In this document: piece by piece, positions 8,720 through 17,687 of the stretch
How the letters are laid out: every line of letters starts with the position of its first letter
How positions within the stretch are numbered: the first letter of the stretch is position 1
Assembly: GCA_019634165.1 (NCBI GenBank)
Contig: JAHQVT010000008.1
Coordinates: 186,001 to 250,000, forward strand
DNA from: Rhodospirillales bacterium
Lineage (GTDB): Bacteria > Pseudomonadota > Alphaproteobacteria > Rhodospirillales > Thalassospiraceae
Reading direction: 5' to 3'
Length of the DNA stretch: 64,000 bases
The notes under the pieces: model-generated
Database searches by the model: none
Seen by the model: only the letters and a program-made list of their open reading frames with translations
Told to the model about the DNA's origin: nothing
Position numbers and translations under genes: made by a program

Positions 8720-9649
8720 TTATTCCCCGGCAGTGTCTCGTTGGGCAGCCAAGGCCAGATTGACCTTCGATGCACTTGATCTGCCGATTTGACCACAAAT
8801 CCAGCTTCCTGTCTCGGCAAGCTTTTCAAGATCAATTCCGGTTTGAATGCCAAGCCCGTTTAGCATGTAAACAACGTCTTCGGTTGCGACATTGCCACTG
8901 GCGCCTTTGGCGTAGGGGCAACCACCCAACCCGGCAACAGAGCTATCAATTGTCGCGACACCCATTTGAAGAACCGCAAGCAAATTGGCAAGTGCCTGAC
9001 CATAGGTGTCATGAAAGTGGGCGGCGAGTTTTTCGGTGGGGACGTGTTTGGCAACAGCGCCAATCATTGCCTGTGCCTTGGCAGGTGTTCCGGTTCCGAT
9101 GGTATCGCCCAGACTGATTTCATAGCAGCCCATGTCATAAAGTGCCTTGGCGACGTCAGCGACTTTTTGCGGGGCGATGTCGCCTTCATACGGGCAACCT
9201 AAAACGCACGATACATAACCACGCACCGCAAGGCCCGCTGCACGGGCGGCGTCGGCCACCGGGGCGAAACGATCAAGGCTTTCGGCGATCGAACAATTGA
9301 TGTTTTTTTGCGAAAAGCTTTCCGATGCAGCGCCGAAAACCGCGACCTCGGTCGCATCAGATGCAATGGCGGCTTCAAGCCCCTTCATGTTCGGGGCCAG
9401 AACCGGATAACTTACACCGGCTTTGCGGGTGATTTGCGCCATGACGTCTGGCGCATCGGCCATTTGCGGGACCCACTTCGGGCTGACAAATGCGGTGGCT
9501 TCGATCACGGACAATCCTGCATCATTTAGCCGGTTGATCAGCTTAACCTTGGTTGCGGTCTCAACCATCGTCTTTTCGTTTTGAAGGCCGTCACGCGGGC
9601 CGACTTCAACGATTTTAACGCGGGAAGGCAGATCGGAAAGGGGGGGCAT
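8720..9649 (-). CDS. mvaB: Hydroxymethylglutaryl-CoA lyase
   Basis: A 309-residue TIM-barrel lyase that splits HMG-CoA into acetyl-CoA and acetoacetate, the last step of leucine degradation. The [12 protein letters not shown] motif near the N-terminus binds metal and substrate; HFHDTYGQ supplies metal-binding histidines; [14 protein letters not shown] contains the signature active-site cysteine. Length matches bacterial MvaB/LiuE. The ATG overlaps the stop of the carboxylase alpha gene by one base, so the genes are co-translated. Confidence 0.95.
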   Translation of the reverse strand: MPPLSDLPSRVKIVEVGPRDGLQNEKTMVETATKVKLINRLNDAGLSVIEATAFVSPKWVPQMADAPDVMAQITRKAGVSYPVLAPNMKGLEAAIASDATEVAVFGAASESFSQKNINCSIAESLDRFAPVADAARAAGLAVRGYVSCVLGCPYEGDIAPQKVADVAKALYDMGCYEISLGDTIGTGTPAKAQAMIGAVAKHVPTEKLAAHFHDTYGQALANLLAVLQMGVATIDSSVAGLGGCPYAKGASGNVATEDVVYMLNGLGIQTGIDLEKLAETGSWICGQIGRSSASKVNLALAAQRDTAGE

Positions 9650-11652
9650 TATTCGGCCTCCTCAATCGCGATGAGTTCTGCACCATCATCAACCTGATCG
9701 CCGACGCCAAAGAAAACTTCCTTGATCGTGCCGGTTACGGGGGCGGAAATGGTGTGTTCCATTTTCATGGCTTCCATCACAATCAGCTTATCACCGACTG
9801 TTACGGACTGACCGGCTTTGGCCATCACGGCAATGATTTTGCCGGGCATTGGGGCGGTCAAACCACCACCGGTGCCTTCGGTGCCGCCAGCAGCGGCCAA
9901 GGGATCAAAGATATCCAGACGATCCGTGCGACCATCGCGGAAAATCATCAAACGATTACCATCACGAAGGACCGTTGCGCGCTTGCGCACATTGTCCAAA
10001 CTGGCATGGATAGCGCCATTTTCGTCATGTTCGCCATTGGCGATGATAGCGCTACCATCGGGCATATCCAAGGCATAGCCGGCATCGCGATAATGGACTT
10101 TGACCGCAATATCGTCGCCGTCGTGACGCAAGATAAGATCATGATGATTGTCATCATTCAGGCGGAAACCAGCCGTGCTGTTCCAGGGCGAATAGGGATC
10201 GTTGCTTTGGGCGGCATGAAGGGCGGCTTCGGCGTCGCGGGTCAGAAGAATATCAAGGGCGGCAAAGGCCAACGCTTCGTTGTCCGGGGTTGTCGGTGCC
10301 GGGATCAGATCATTCTGATATGTCGGGATGAAACCGGTTTCAACTTCGCCGGCCTCGAATGCCGGGTGACGGGCAATATTGCCCAAGAACCGGGTATTGG
10401 TCGTAACCCCCACAATTTGAACGTCATTTAAGGCAGATGCCATGCGGCGCAGGGCCGATTTACGATCAACATCCCACGTGATCAGTTTGGCGATCATGGG
10501 GTCATAATGGATCGAAACTTCACCGCCTTCATAAACGCCGGTATCAACGCGCACATGTTCGGATTCTCGCGGCATACGCATATGAACGAGCGTGCCTGTG
10601 GCAGGCAGGAAATCGTTCTGCGGGTCTTCGGCATAGATGCGGACTTCAAACGAATGACCATTGATGGTCAGCTCGTCTTGTGATTTTGGCAAAGCTTCGC
10701 CATCCGCCACGCGCAACTGCCATTCGACCAAATCTTCGCCGGTGATTTTTTCCGTGACCGGGTGCTCGACCTGAAGCCGGGTGTTCATTTCCATGAAATA
10801 GAAACTGCCCGATGCATCAAGCAAGAATTCAACCGTGCCCGCACCTTGGTAGCCAATAGCCTTGGCGGCATCGACAGCAGCCTTGCCCATTTGGGAACGT
10901 AGTTCTTCGCTCATGCCAGGGGCTGGGGCTTCCTCGATCACTTTTTGATGGCGGCGCTGCAATGAACAGTCACGTTCAAACAGGTAAACCGCGTTGCCAT
11001 GGCTATCGGCAAAAACTTGAATTTCGACGTGGCGCGGTTTGACAATCAGCTTTTCAATCAGGCAATGGTCATCGCCAAAGCTACTGGTAGCTTCGCGTTT
11101 ACAACTGATCAACGCATCTTTGAAATCAGATGCCTTATCAACGGCCCGCATGCCTTTGCCGCCGCCACCAGCCGATGCCTTGATCAAAACCGGATAGCCG
11201 ATTTTATCTGCTTCTGCTGCCAGAAGGTTAGGGTCTTGATCCTCACCGTGATAGCCGGGCACCAGCGGCACACCGGCCTTTCCCATGATTTTCTTGGCTT
11301 CGGATTTTGATCCCATGGCGCGGATGGCACTTGCCGGTGGGCCAACAAAAACACATCCCACTTTTTCCAATGCATCTGCAAAGCCTGCATTTTCCGACAA
11401 GAACCCATAGCCCGGATGAACCGCATCCGCACCCGATTTTGCAATGACTTCAAGCAACCGATCGGTGCGAAGATAGCTGTCTTTTGGGGCGGGTGCGCCA
11501 ATGTGGTAAGCCTCATCCGCATGTTTGACATGCAGGGCATTGGCATCCGCATCGGAATAAACGGCAACGGTCTGGATGCCCATGCGGCGGGCTGTTTTGA
11601 TCACGCGGCAAGCGATTTCACCGCGGTTGGCGATCAGAATTTTGCGCGGCAT
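9649..11652 (-). CDS. mccA: Methylcrotonyl-CoA carboxylase biotin-carrying alpha subunit
   Basis: A 667-residue fusion of biotin carboxylase (residues 1-450, with the ATP-grasp glycine loop [13 protein letters not shown] and the [14 protein letters not shown] motif), a linker domain, and a C-terminal biotinyl domain with the modified lysine in VMEAMKMEH (K630). It carboxylates biotin for transfer to 3-methylcrotonyl-CoA by the beta subunit. Acetyl/propionyl-CoA carboxylase alphas look similar, but position between LiuC-like hydratase and HMG-CoA lyase makes the methylcrotonyl assignment secure. Another biotin carboxylase (accC, at 50.6 kb) is the separate fatty acid synthesis enzyme. Confidence 0.92.
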   Translation of the reverse strand: MPRKILIANRGEIACRVIKTARRMGIQTVAVYSDADANALHVKHADEAYHIGAPAPKDSYLRTDRLLEVIAKSGADAVHPGYGFLSENAGFADALEKVGCVFVGPPASAIRAMGSKSEAKKIMGKAGVPLVPGYHGEDQDPNLLAAEADKIGYPVLIKASAGGGGKGMRAVDKASDFKDALISCKREATSSFGDDHCLIEKLIVKPRHVEIQVFADSHGNAVYLFERDCSLQRRHQKVIEEAPAPGMSEELRSQMGKAAVDAAKAIGYQGAGTVEFLLDASGSFYFMEMNTRLQVEHPVTEKITGEDLVEWQLRVADGEALPKSQDELTINGHSFEVRIYAEDPQNDFLPATGTLVHMRMPRESEHVRVDTGVYEGGEVSIHYDPMIAKLITWDVDRKSALRRMASALNDVQIVGVTTNTRFLGNIARHPAFEAGEVETGFIPTYQNDLIPAPTTPDNEALAFAALDILLTRDAEAALHAAQSNDPYSPWNSTAGFRLNDDNHHDLILRHDGDDIAVKVHYRDAGYALDMPDGSAIIANGEHDENGAIHASLDNVRKRATVLRDGNRLMIFRDGRTDRLDIFDPLAAAGGTEGTGGGLTAPMPGKIIAVMAKAGQSVTVGDKLIVMEAMKMEHTISAPVTGTIKEVFFGVGDQVDDGAELIAIEEAE

Positions 11653-11653
11653 G

Positions 11654-12466
11654 TTATTTCTTGCTCCAGTTCGCGGGGCGTTTTTCTAGGAATGCGCCAA
11701 CGCCTTCGCGGCCCTCATCGCTTGCACGTTGATCGGCAATGCGGTTGGCGGTGTCGTCAATGACGTCATCAGAAATCGGTTTGTTTGCAACCGCGTAGAT
11801 CAGGTTTTTGGCGGCATGCATGGCATCCGGGCCATTGGCCAGCAGGAGATGCGCCATTTCATCGCCGCGGGCGGTCAAATCATCGCCGGCGACAATGTCA
11901 TGCACCAGCCCGATATGCTGGGCGGTTGTGGCATCAAAACGTTCAGCACTCAGGAAATAACGCCGCGCTTGATTAACCCCGATGGCCTCGACCACATAGG
12001 GCGAAATCACAGCCGGGATCAGACCCAGTTTGACTTCGGACAGGCAGAAACTTGCACGATCAGATGCAATCACGATGTCGCAGCACGCAGCCAAGCCAAC
12101 CCCACCACCAAAGGCAGCCCCGTTGATCAATGCGATGGTTGGTTTTGAAGTGAAATTCAAAATCTTCATTAATTTGGCAAGTGCGCGGGAATCCGCAAGG
12201 TTTTCGGCATGGCTATAACCCGCCATGCGTTTCATCCAGTTAAGGTCCGCACCAGCCGAGAAGCTTTTGCCTGCACCGGTCAGAATGATCACGCGGACTG
12301 CCGGATCGGCATCAAGTGTTTCGATCTTTGCTGTCAGATCGGCAATCAGCAGATCATCAAACGCATTATGGATATCCGGGCGGTTCAGCGTGATGCGTGC
12401 AACGCCAGTGTCGGCAATTTCGCAGATGGCTGCATCGGAAATGTTATTGGTGTTTACATTGGTCAT
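11654..12466 (-). CDS. liuC: Methylglutaconyl-CoA hydratase (enoyl-CoA hydratase family)
   Basis: About 270 residues of crotonase fold. The oxyanion-hole segments are SAGADLNWMKRM and GAAFGGGVGLAACCD, and the catalytic glutamate region is SEVKLGLIPAVISPYV. It would hydrate 3-methylglutaconyl-CoA to HMG-CoA, the step between the carboxylase and the lyase. The frame is open to 12505, inside the upstream gene, but the start at 12466 has a good RBS (GAGG) and leaves an 8-bp gap to mccB. It ends one base before mccA starts. Confidence 0.9.
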   Translation of the reverse strand: MTNVNTNNISDAAICEIADTGVARITLNRPDIHNAFDDLLIADLTAKIETLDADPAVRVIILTGAGKSFSAGADLNWMKRMAGYSHAENLADSRALAKLMKILNFTSKPTIALINGAAFGGGVGLAACCDIVIASDRASFCLSEVKLGLIPAVISPYVVEAIGVNQARRYFLSAERFDATTAQHIGLVHDIVAGDDLTARGDEMAHLLLANGPDAMHAAKNLIYAVANKPISDDVIDDTANRIADQRASDEGREGVGAFLEKRPANWSKK

Positions 12467-12473
12467 GGCAGCC

Positions 12474-14084
12474 TCACATTCTAAACACGCCAAACCGGGT
12501 TTCATCGACCGGTTTGTTCAGGGCTGCGGACAGGCCAAGGCCAAGAACCATGCGGGTATCTGCCGGGTCAATCACCCCGTCATCCCATAGGCGGGCAGAT
12601 GCATAATATGGGTGACCCTGATCTTCATATTGATCGCGGATGGGGCCTTTGAAGGCTTCTTGTTCGTCAATCGGCCAGGTTTCGCCACGTTTTTCCATGG
12701 CATCGGCCTTGATTTGCGTCAGAACGTTGGCCGCTTGTTCGCCGCCCATCACCGAGATGCGGGCATTCGGCCACATCCACAGGAACCGCGGGCTATAGGC
12801 ACGGCCGCACATGCCGTAATTTCCTGCCCCGAATGATCCACCAATCAAAACGGTGAATTTCGGGACATTGGCGGTGGCAACGGCGGTAACAAGTTTCGCA
12901 CCATCCTTGGCAATGCCACCACTTTCATATTTGCGGCCAATCATAAAGCCGGTGATGTTTTGCAAGAAGACAAGCGGTATGCCGCGCTGGGCGCACAGTT
13001 CGATGAAATGTGCTCCTTTGAGCGCACTTTCAGAAAACAGAATGCCGTTATTGGCAATGATACCAACCGGATAGCCAAAGATGCGGGCAAAGCCAGTGAC
13101 AAGGGTTGTGCCATATTGTGCTTTGAACTCGTCAAACTCTGACCCATCAACAATGCGGGCAATGATTTCGCGCACGTCATAGGGTTTTTTGGTATCGGTC
13201 GGAACCACGCCATAAATTTCGCGCGGGTCGTAGGCGGGGGCGCGCGGTTCGGTCAAGGTCAGGCCGGGGTTCTTGGTCCAGTTCAGGTTTTTGACGATAT
13301 CACGCGCAATCGACAGGGCATGTTCATCATCCTGTGCGTAATGATCGGTCACACCCGATGTTTTACAGTGTACATCAGCCCCGCCAAGGTCTTCGGCAGA
13401 AACGACTTCACCAGTGGCTGCTTTGACAAGCGGTGGGCCACCCAAAAAGATCGTGCCCTGTTTACGGACAATGATGCTTTCATCTGACATCGCCGGGACA
13501 TAAGCTCCACCTGCGGTGCAGGAGCCCATGACAACCGCGATCTGCGGGATGCCTTTGGATGACATGGTTGCCTGATTAAAGAAGATCCGTCCGAAATGAT
13601 CGCGGTCTGGGAAAACATCATCCTGACGGGGCAGGTTGGCACCGCCACTATCGACCAGATAAATACAGGGCAGATTGTTTTCCAGCGCGATTTCCTGTGC
13701 GCGAAGATGCTTCTTTACGGTTATTGGATAGTAGGAACCACCTTTAACCGTCGCATCATTGGCGACAATCACGCATTCAACACCCGATACGCGGCCAATG
13801 CCGGTAATGATGCCTGCGGCAGGAACGTCTTCATCCTCATACATGCCATGTGCGGCAAGTTGGGAAAGTTCCAAAAACGGTGATCCGATATCAAGAAGCT
13901 GGCGGATACGTTCACGCGGCAAGAGTTTTCCACGTCCGGTATGGCGATCACGTGCGCGTTCGCCGCCCCCCAGTTTGACCTGCGCTATTTGATCGCGCAG
14001 ATCAGCAACTTGCTTTTCCATATGTTCGGCATTGTTGCGGAAGTCTTCCGAGCGGGGATTTACCGCAGATTTCAGTACCGTCAT
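12474..14084 (-). CDS. mccB: Methylcrotonyl-CoA carboxylase carboxyltransferase beta subunit
   Basis: A 536-residue carboxyltransferase with two crotonase-like halves. Typical motifs are [11 protein letters not shown] near the N-terminus, the [14 protein letters not shown] oxyanion loop in the N-half, and [16 protein letters not shown] with [14 protein letters not shown] in the C-half. It transfers carboxyl from biotin to 3-methylcrotonyl-CoA. It is the first gene of the operon here; in most proteobacteria isovaleryl-CoA dehydrogenase precedes it, but upstream lies instead a divergent defence-like gene. A LiuR-type box is 79 bp before the start. Confidence 0.94.
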   Translation of the reverse strand: MTVLKSAVNPRSEDFRNNAEHMEKQVADLRDQIAQVKLGGGERARDRHTGRGKLLPRERIRQLLDIGSPFLELSQLAAHGMYEDEDVPAAGIITGIGRVSGVECVIVANDATVKGGSYYPITVKKHLRAQEIALENNLPCIYLVDSGGANLPRQDDVFPDRDHFGRIFFNQATMSSKGIPQIAVVMGSCTAGGAYVPAMSDESIIVRKQGTIFLGGPPLVKAATGEVVSAEDLGGADVHCKTSGVTDHYAQDDEHALSIARDIVKNLNWTKNPGLTLTEPRAPAYDPREIYGVVPTDTKKPYDVREIIARIVDGSEFDEFKAQYGTTLVTGFARIFGYPVGIIANNGILFSESALKGAHFIELCAQRGIPLVFLQNITGFMIGRKYESGGIAKDGAKLVTAVATANVPKFTVLIGGSFGAGNYGMCGRAYSPRFLWMWPNARISVMGGEQAANVLTQIKADAMEKRGETWPIDEQEAFKGPIRDQYEDQGHPYYASARLWDDGVIDPADTRMVLGLGLSAALNKPVDETRFGVFRM

Positions 14085-14162
14085 CGTCCGTTTTCACCGT
14101 TTTTTTGTTATGGGCAAATCGGCCCGCGTGCAGGGTGTTTGTGGCTGTTGTTATCGGTGAAG

Positions 14163-14178
14163 TTTACGTAAACGTCAA
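14163..14178. promoter_or_regulatory. LiuR-like operator upstream of mccB
   Basis: TTTACGTAAACGTCAA is an imperfect palindrome (TTKACGT-AA-ACGTCAA). It contains most of a perfect 12-bp palindrome, GTTTACGTAAAC, at 14162-14173. As I remember it, the MerR-family regulator LiuR of branched-chain amino acid catabolism binds 16-bp sites of this ACGT-N2-ACGT form. Position 79 bp upstream of mccB fits. No liuR gene is in the window. Confidence 0.6.
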
Positions 14179-14185
14179 TATTAAA

Positions 14186-14203
14186 TCGGTATTTAAGTAC
14201 CGA
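14186..14203. promoter_or_regulatory. Dyad before the defence-like gene
   Basis: TCGGTA-TTTAAG-TACCGA is a perfect 6-bp inverted repeat with a 6-bp spacer, lying in the divergent region between mccB and the gene at 14297. It could be an operator or a small hairpin; which gene it serves is unclear. Confidence 0.35.
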
Positions 14204-14296
14204 ATTTCTATCTTTTAAGGTTTGTTGTTGATTTAAATATGTTCAATTATATTTAAGGTTGTTGTTTGTAGGTGGGGAAACGTTTTGTGAGGTTGT

Positions 14297-16249
14297 ATGA
14301 GGATTTCTAAGATTGAGCTTAAAAACGTTAAGGCGTTTGATGGGGTGGTTTCGTTAGATTTCGACGAGGAAAATACAGTTTTTTCAATTTCGGGAAAAAA
14401 TGGTTCTGGAAAATCAACTCTACTGAAGTCCGCATGGCTCGTTCAAAAAGCGCACTTTGCAATTCTGAACCGGCAATTGGGGGACTATGAAGAGTGTGCG
14501 CAGGACGTTGCGCGAGTTCTGACCTCTAAAGATTCGTATATTAAGGTTAGAATGACTAATGATGGTGAATTTTGTGAAATAAAACTCTCGTCAATATCTG
14601 ATGTTGAATACAATTTATTTTATGAGAATAAAGATTTTATAGATTCCAGATGGAATTAAAATGACCCAAAAGACTTAATACTTTTTGTTGATGCAGGTAA
14701 GAGTTTTTCAGAGGATACTTTGACGTTTAGTGATGTCAGTATTGATAGTAATTCGATATCTGACCTGTATTACTATGTTATCATGAAACCCGAGCGACTG
14801 TTTTCAGGTATATACCGCCAGCTCGTTACAGACTATGTGCATGATCGTTTGATCCCGTCAAAACCAGATAGGCTTTTATATTTAAAGGTTGTGTCTGAGA
14901 TATTCTCTCAACTTAACCCGAACGTTGCGATTAAGAACTTCAGTGGAAAACATAAAACTGGCGAATTTGTTTTGTTGGGTGCAAATGTCCAAGGAAGGCG
15001 AAAGCCGCTTTTTGATGTTCGAGAGTTTAGTTCTGGAGAGAAGGCGCTTTTAAGTACAATCGGATTCCTTTGTATTGCTCGTTCCGTGAGTGCGCTGATT
15101 ATCGATGAGCCTGAAAATCACTTCCACGAGGGGTTGCTTTTGCAGCTAGTAGAAGTTTTGTCCGCTCTTTGTGATCAGGGTGGCCTGTTAGGCTGGATAG
15201 AGAAAGCGTATGAGAAGAACCAATTTCAAGATGTTAAGAGGGATTGGTTGCAGAAGGAGTATCAAAACCACAAGCTAAACCAAGTTATACTCTCAACCCA
15301 TTCTAAGTCTCTCATATACAAGACGTTCTCTCTTGGTCGAAATTATGTGGTCGAGGGAGGAGTGCGGTCGCTCGTTAGTGAAGGTGCAGAGAAAGAGCTA
15401 AGGAAGATCGGTCTAAGTGCAGTAAATAACCAAGTTTTGTTGGTGGAAGGTTCTGGTGATATTGAGGCCTTAGAGTATTTTTTTAAAGGAAGAAATGTAG
15501 CAATTAAAGACCTTGGTGGAGCAGAAGGAGTTATTGATACGTTTAAAAGAGTTTCTCGTGTTAAAGGTGACTTTAAAGAAGCAACATTCGTTTTTGTTGT
15601 TGATTCTGATAATAAATTAGATGAGTTTTTCGAGAAAATTAGAAAAGTAGATCCAGATTACTATGATAGCGTGTTTTTAAAAATGAAAAGGCACGAAATA
15701 GAAAACTATTTAATTGACCCTAATGTTATTAGTGAAGTGCTGAAAAGATTGGCTGAGGGCCTAGGAGTATCCGATGTCGAAGGGGTGGAGGTTGGAGATG
15801 TTGAAGAGAAGGCGTTGTTTTTTGCAAAAGAATCGATGCCAATTGTTTACCGAAAGGAGATTACATCAACCTTTCGCTATAAGATTAATGATTATTTTTC
15901 TGAAAAAATCTGGAGCAAGAGATCGAAGTTAGACTGGTCAAATATTGAGGTTGTAAAAAATCTCCTCTCGGAAGATGCCTTCTTTCTCGCAAATGTGGAG
16001 GAGCTTTTCCAAGAATTGCAGATGTTGGCAGAGGACATTATTAAAGAGAATGAAAGTGTTTCGTCTGGAAGGCTCTTGGAAATTTGTGATGGCAAAATCG
16101 TATTCAACCAGCTGACTGCAGCGTATGGAAAGCTGCTTGGGGTGAATGCGGAACACATTAAGCGTTTGATATACAAGCGAGCTTTCGCCGATTCAGATAG
16201 TGCATTGTATTCTTTAGCAAAAGACATCTCTGAGAAATTTGATTCATGA
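14297..16249 (+). pseudogene. AAA ATPase-DUF4435 (TOPRIM) fusion, PARIS/OLD-like defence gene, interrupted by in-frame TAA
   Basis: One frame of 650 codons, broken only by a TAA at 14657-14659 (codon 121). N-terminal ABC-type ATPase: Walker A GKNGSGKST (residues 33-41), signature FSSGEKA (about 244-250), Walker B LIIDEPE (267-273) and switch histidine H335. C-terminal TOPRIM-like DUF4435: E384 in LLVEGSGD, VVDSDN (435-439) and KRHEIENYLID (464-474). These two domains make up AriA and AriB of the PARIS anti-phage system; single-gene fusions of them are known, and OLD nucleases are related. All motifs on both sides of the stop are intact, so the event is recent, or the stop is read through, or it is a sequencing error. 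A TTG at 14720 could restart the second part, but that would leave it without Walker A. The gene is much more AT-rich than its neighbours, suggesting horizontal transfer. Its last 6 bp overlap the convergent isomerase gene. Confidence 0.8.
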
Positions 16250-16870
16250 TGTTGTCGTCTCGTCCCCAAAAGCGCCCTTGCGCAGTGAAATCCACTGGGC
16301 CAGTTGATCAATGCGATCATTTCCGAAAAACGGCTCATCTTCATAGAAGAAAAACGGAGATCCGAATGCGCCCATGGCAATGGCTTCGTCGGTGATTTCA
16401 CGGGTATGGTTTTTCCAACGTGGCAATTCAACGGCAGCACGCATTTCGCTTGGATTGATCGAGTGGCGGGTTGCGGCGGCAAAGACATTTTCCGGATTGG
16501 CCATATCAAGCCCATCGGCGAAATAGCCACGATAGATATCCTTGGCAAATTTCCGTGCAAGGGTGGGAGAGCGTGATTCAAGCCAATAAAATGCGCGGGT
16601 CGGAACAAGTGCCGAGTAGGGGAAGTTTTCCGGGATTTTAAAAGGTGTCCGCTGAAGTTGTGCGCAGCGTTCCATATCGTGGCGGAAATACTTGCCGCGA
16701 ATCGGTTGTCCTAGAAGCGGGCTTTGACCCGTCTGTTTAAAGGCGGCCCCAATCATAAAGGGACGCCAAATGACCGTGACGCCTACGCGCGATTCGAATT
16801 CTTCCATTCGTTCGGCAGCGAGGTAACCATAGGGCGAAGAGAAATCAAAATAGAAGCTGACTTCGGACAT
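16244..16870 (-). CDS. 2-hydroxychromene-2-carboxylate isomerase-like protein (DsbA/GST-kappa fold)
   Basis: A 208-residue thioredoxin-fold protein. The active-site strand is FYFDFSSPYGYL (residues 6-17), where a serine replaces the cysteine pair of DsbA, as in HCCA isomerases and kappa-class GSTs. The FGSPFFFYEDEPFFGNDRID segment contains the cis-proline (GSP) and the G-x-D-R substrate/GSH-binding end. Family members isomerise hydroxychromene carboxylates using glutathione; outside naphthalene pathways the substrate is unknown. A second paralogue lies at 24.9 kb. The stop overlaps that of the interrupted defence gene tail to tail. Confidence 0.85.
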   Translation of the reverse strand: MSEVSFYFDFSSPYGYLAAERMEEFESRVGVTVIWRPFMIGAAFKQTGQSPLLGQPIRGKYFRHDMERCAQLQRTPFKIPENFPYSALVPTRAFYWLESRSPTLARKFAKDIYRGYFADGLDMANPENVFAAATRHSINPSEMRAAVELPRWKNHTREITDEAIAMGAFGSPFFFYEDEPFFGNDRIDQLAQWISLRKGAFGDETTTS

Positions 16871-16994
16871 GTTCGTACGCCTGACTCATGTGGTTTGTTT
16901 CGGGTAATAGTAATCCCCCGCAGGTCTGCTGCCTGTTTGGTCTGAGCCTGATTGCGTAATGTTAAAATACTGTAAAAAAACAAAAAATCATGAA

Positions 16995-17468
16995 TTAGGG
17001 GATTGTGATGCCGGGGCGGACTTTTACTTCTTCCATCACGACATATGTATGGGTTTGGCTGACACCTTGAACCGAAGAAAGGCGTTCAAGGAATTCGCGG
17101 TAGGCATACATGTCTTCAACCCTTAGTTTGGCAAGATAGTCAAAACCACCTGCGACCATATGGCATTCTTCGATCTCGGGAAGCTTGCGGATCGCGGTGG
17201 CAAAAACGTCAAAAACGTCCGGTGTTGTGCGGTCCAAAGTGATCTCGACAAAGACAACCAATGATTGGCCAAGTTTGCGCGGGTCAAGGGTTGCCATATA
17301 GCCCGTGATAAAGCCGTGCTGTTCAAGGCGACGTACGCGTTCAAGGCACGGTGTTGGACTTAGATTTACGCGACGCGATAGCTCGACATTTGACATGCGA
17401 CCGTCATTTTGCAGTTCGCGAAGGATCTGTTTATCGATCTTATCTAGGCTTTTGTGGTTCTTCTGCAT
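16995..17468 (-). CDS. putR: Lrp/AsnC-family regulator, probable PutR
   Basis: A 157-residue Lrp-type regulator: N-terminal helix-turn-helix (LDKIDKQILRELQNDGRMSN, then VELSRRVNLSPTPCLERVRRL) and a C-terminal RAM effector domain with the EECHMVAGGFDYLAKL strand. In alphaproteobacteria the PutA protein usually lacks a DNA-binding domain and the divergently encoded Lrp-type PutR activates putA in response to proline. The arrangement here is the same, which supports the name. A perfect 12-bp palindrome lies in the shared intergenic region. Confidence 0.87.
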   Translation of the reverse strand: MQKNHKSLDKIDKQILRELQNDGRMSNVELSRRVNLSPTPCLERVRRLEQHGFITGYMATLDPRKLGQSLVVFVEITLDRTTPDVFDVFATAIRKLPEIEECHMVAGGFDYLAKLRVEDMYAYREFLERLSSVQGVSQTHTYVVMEEVKVRPGITIP

Positions 17469-17517
17469 TTTAAATATCCAGCCAGTGTTTATGACTATTT
17501 AATAGCATAATTTATAG

Positions 17518-17529
17518 ACGATATATCGT
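17518..17529. promoter_or_regulatory. Candidate PutR operator
   Basis: ACGATATATCGT is a perfect palindrome in an AT-rich stretch between the divergent putR and putA genes, 50 bp upstream of putR. Lrp-family proteins favour AT-rich dyads of this kind. No binding data can be inferred beyond position and symmetry. Confidence 0.45.
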
Positions 17530-17687
17530 AATTTATCGAAAAATGGCAGCACATTTTTTAGGTGTGAGAATATTATTTGTCGTCATGAAGTGCCATCAGG
17601 CCCGGAAATAGAGAACCGGAAATACAGAGACGGGGTTTTCTTCTTCAGGGTCAGTGAAAGTCAATATGCAGGGAGAGAGCGCACAAG

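Noticed and set aside
14720..16249. Second part of the AAA-DUF4435 gene as an independent intact gene
   Set aside because: It would begin inside the ATPase domain without Walker A, at a TTG with no good RBS, in the same frame as the first part; one interrupted gene is the simpler reading.
14200..16300. Prophage or transposon carrying the defence-like gene
   Set aside because: No integrase, transposase, terminal inverted repeats or tRNA attachment site was seen on either side.
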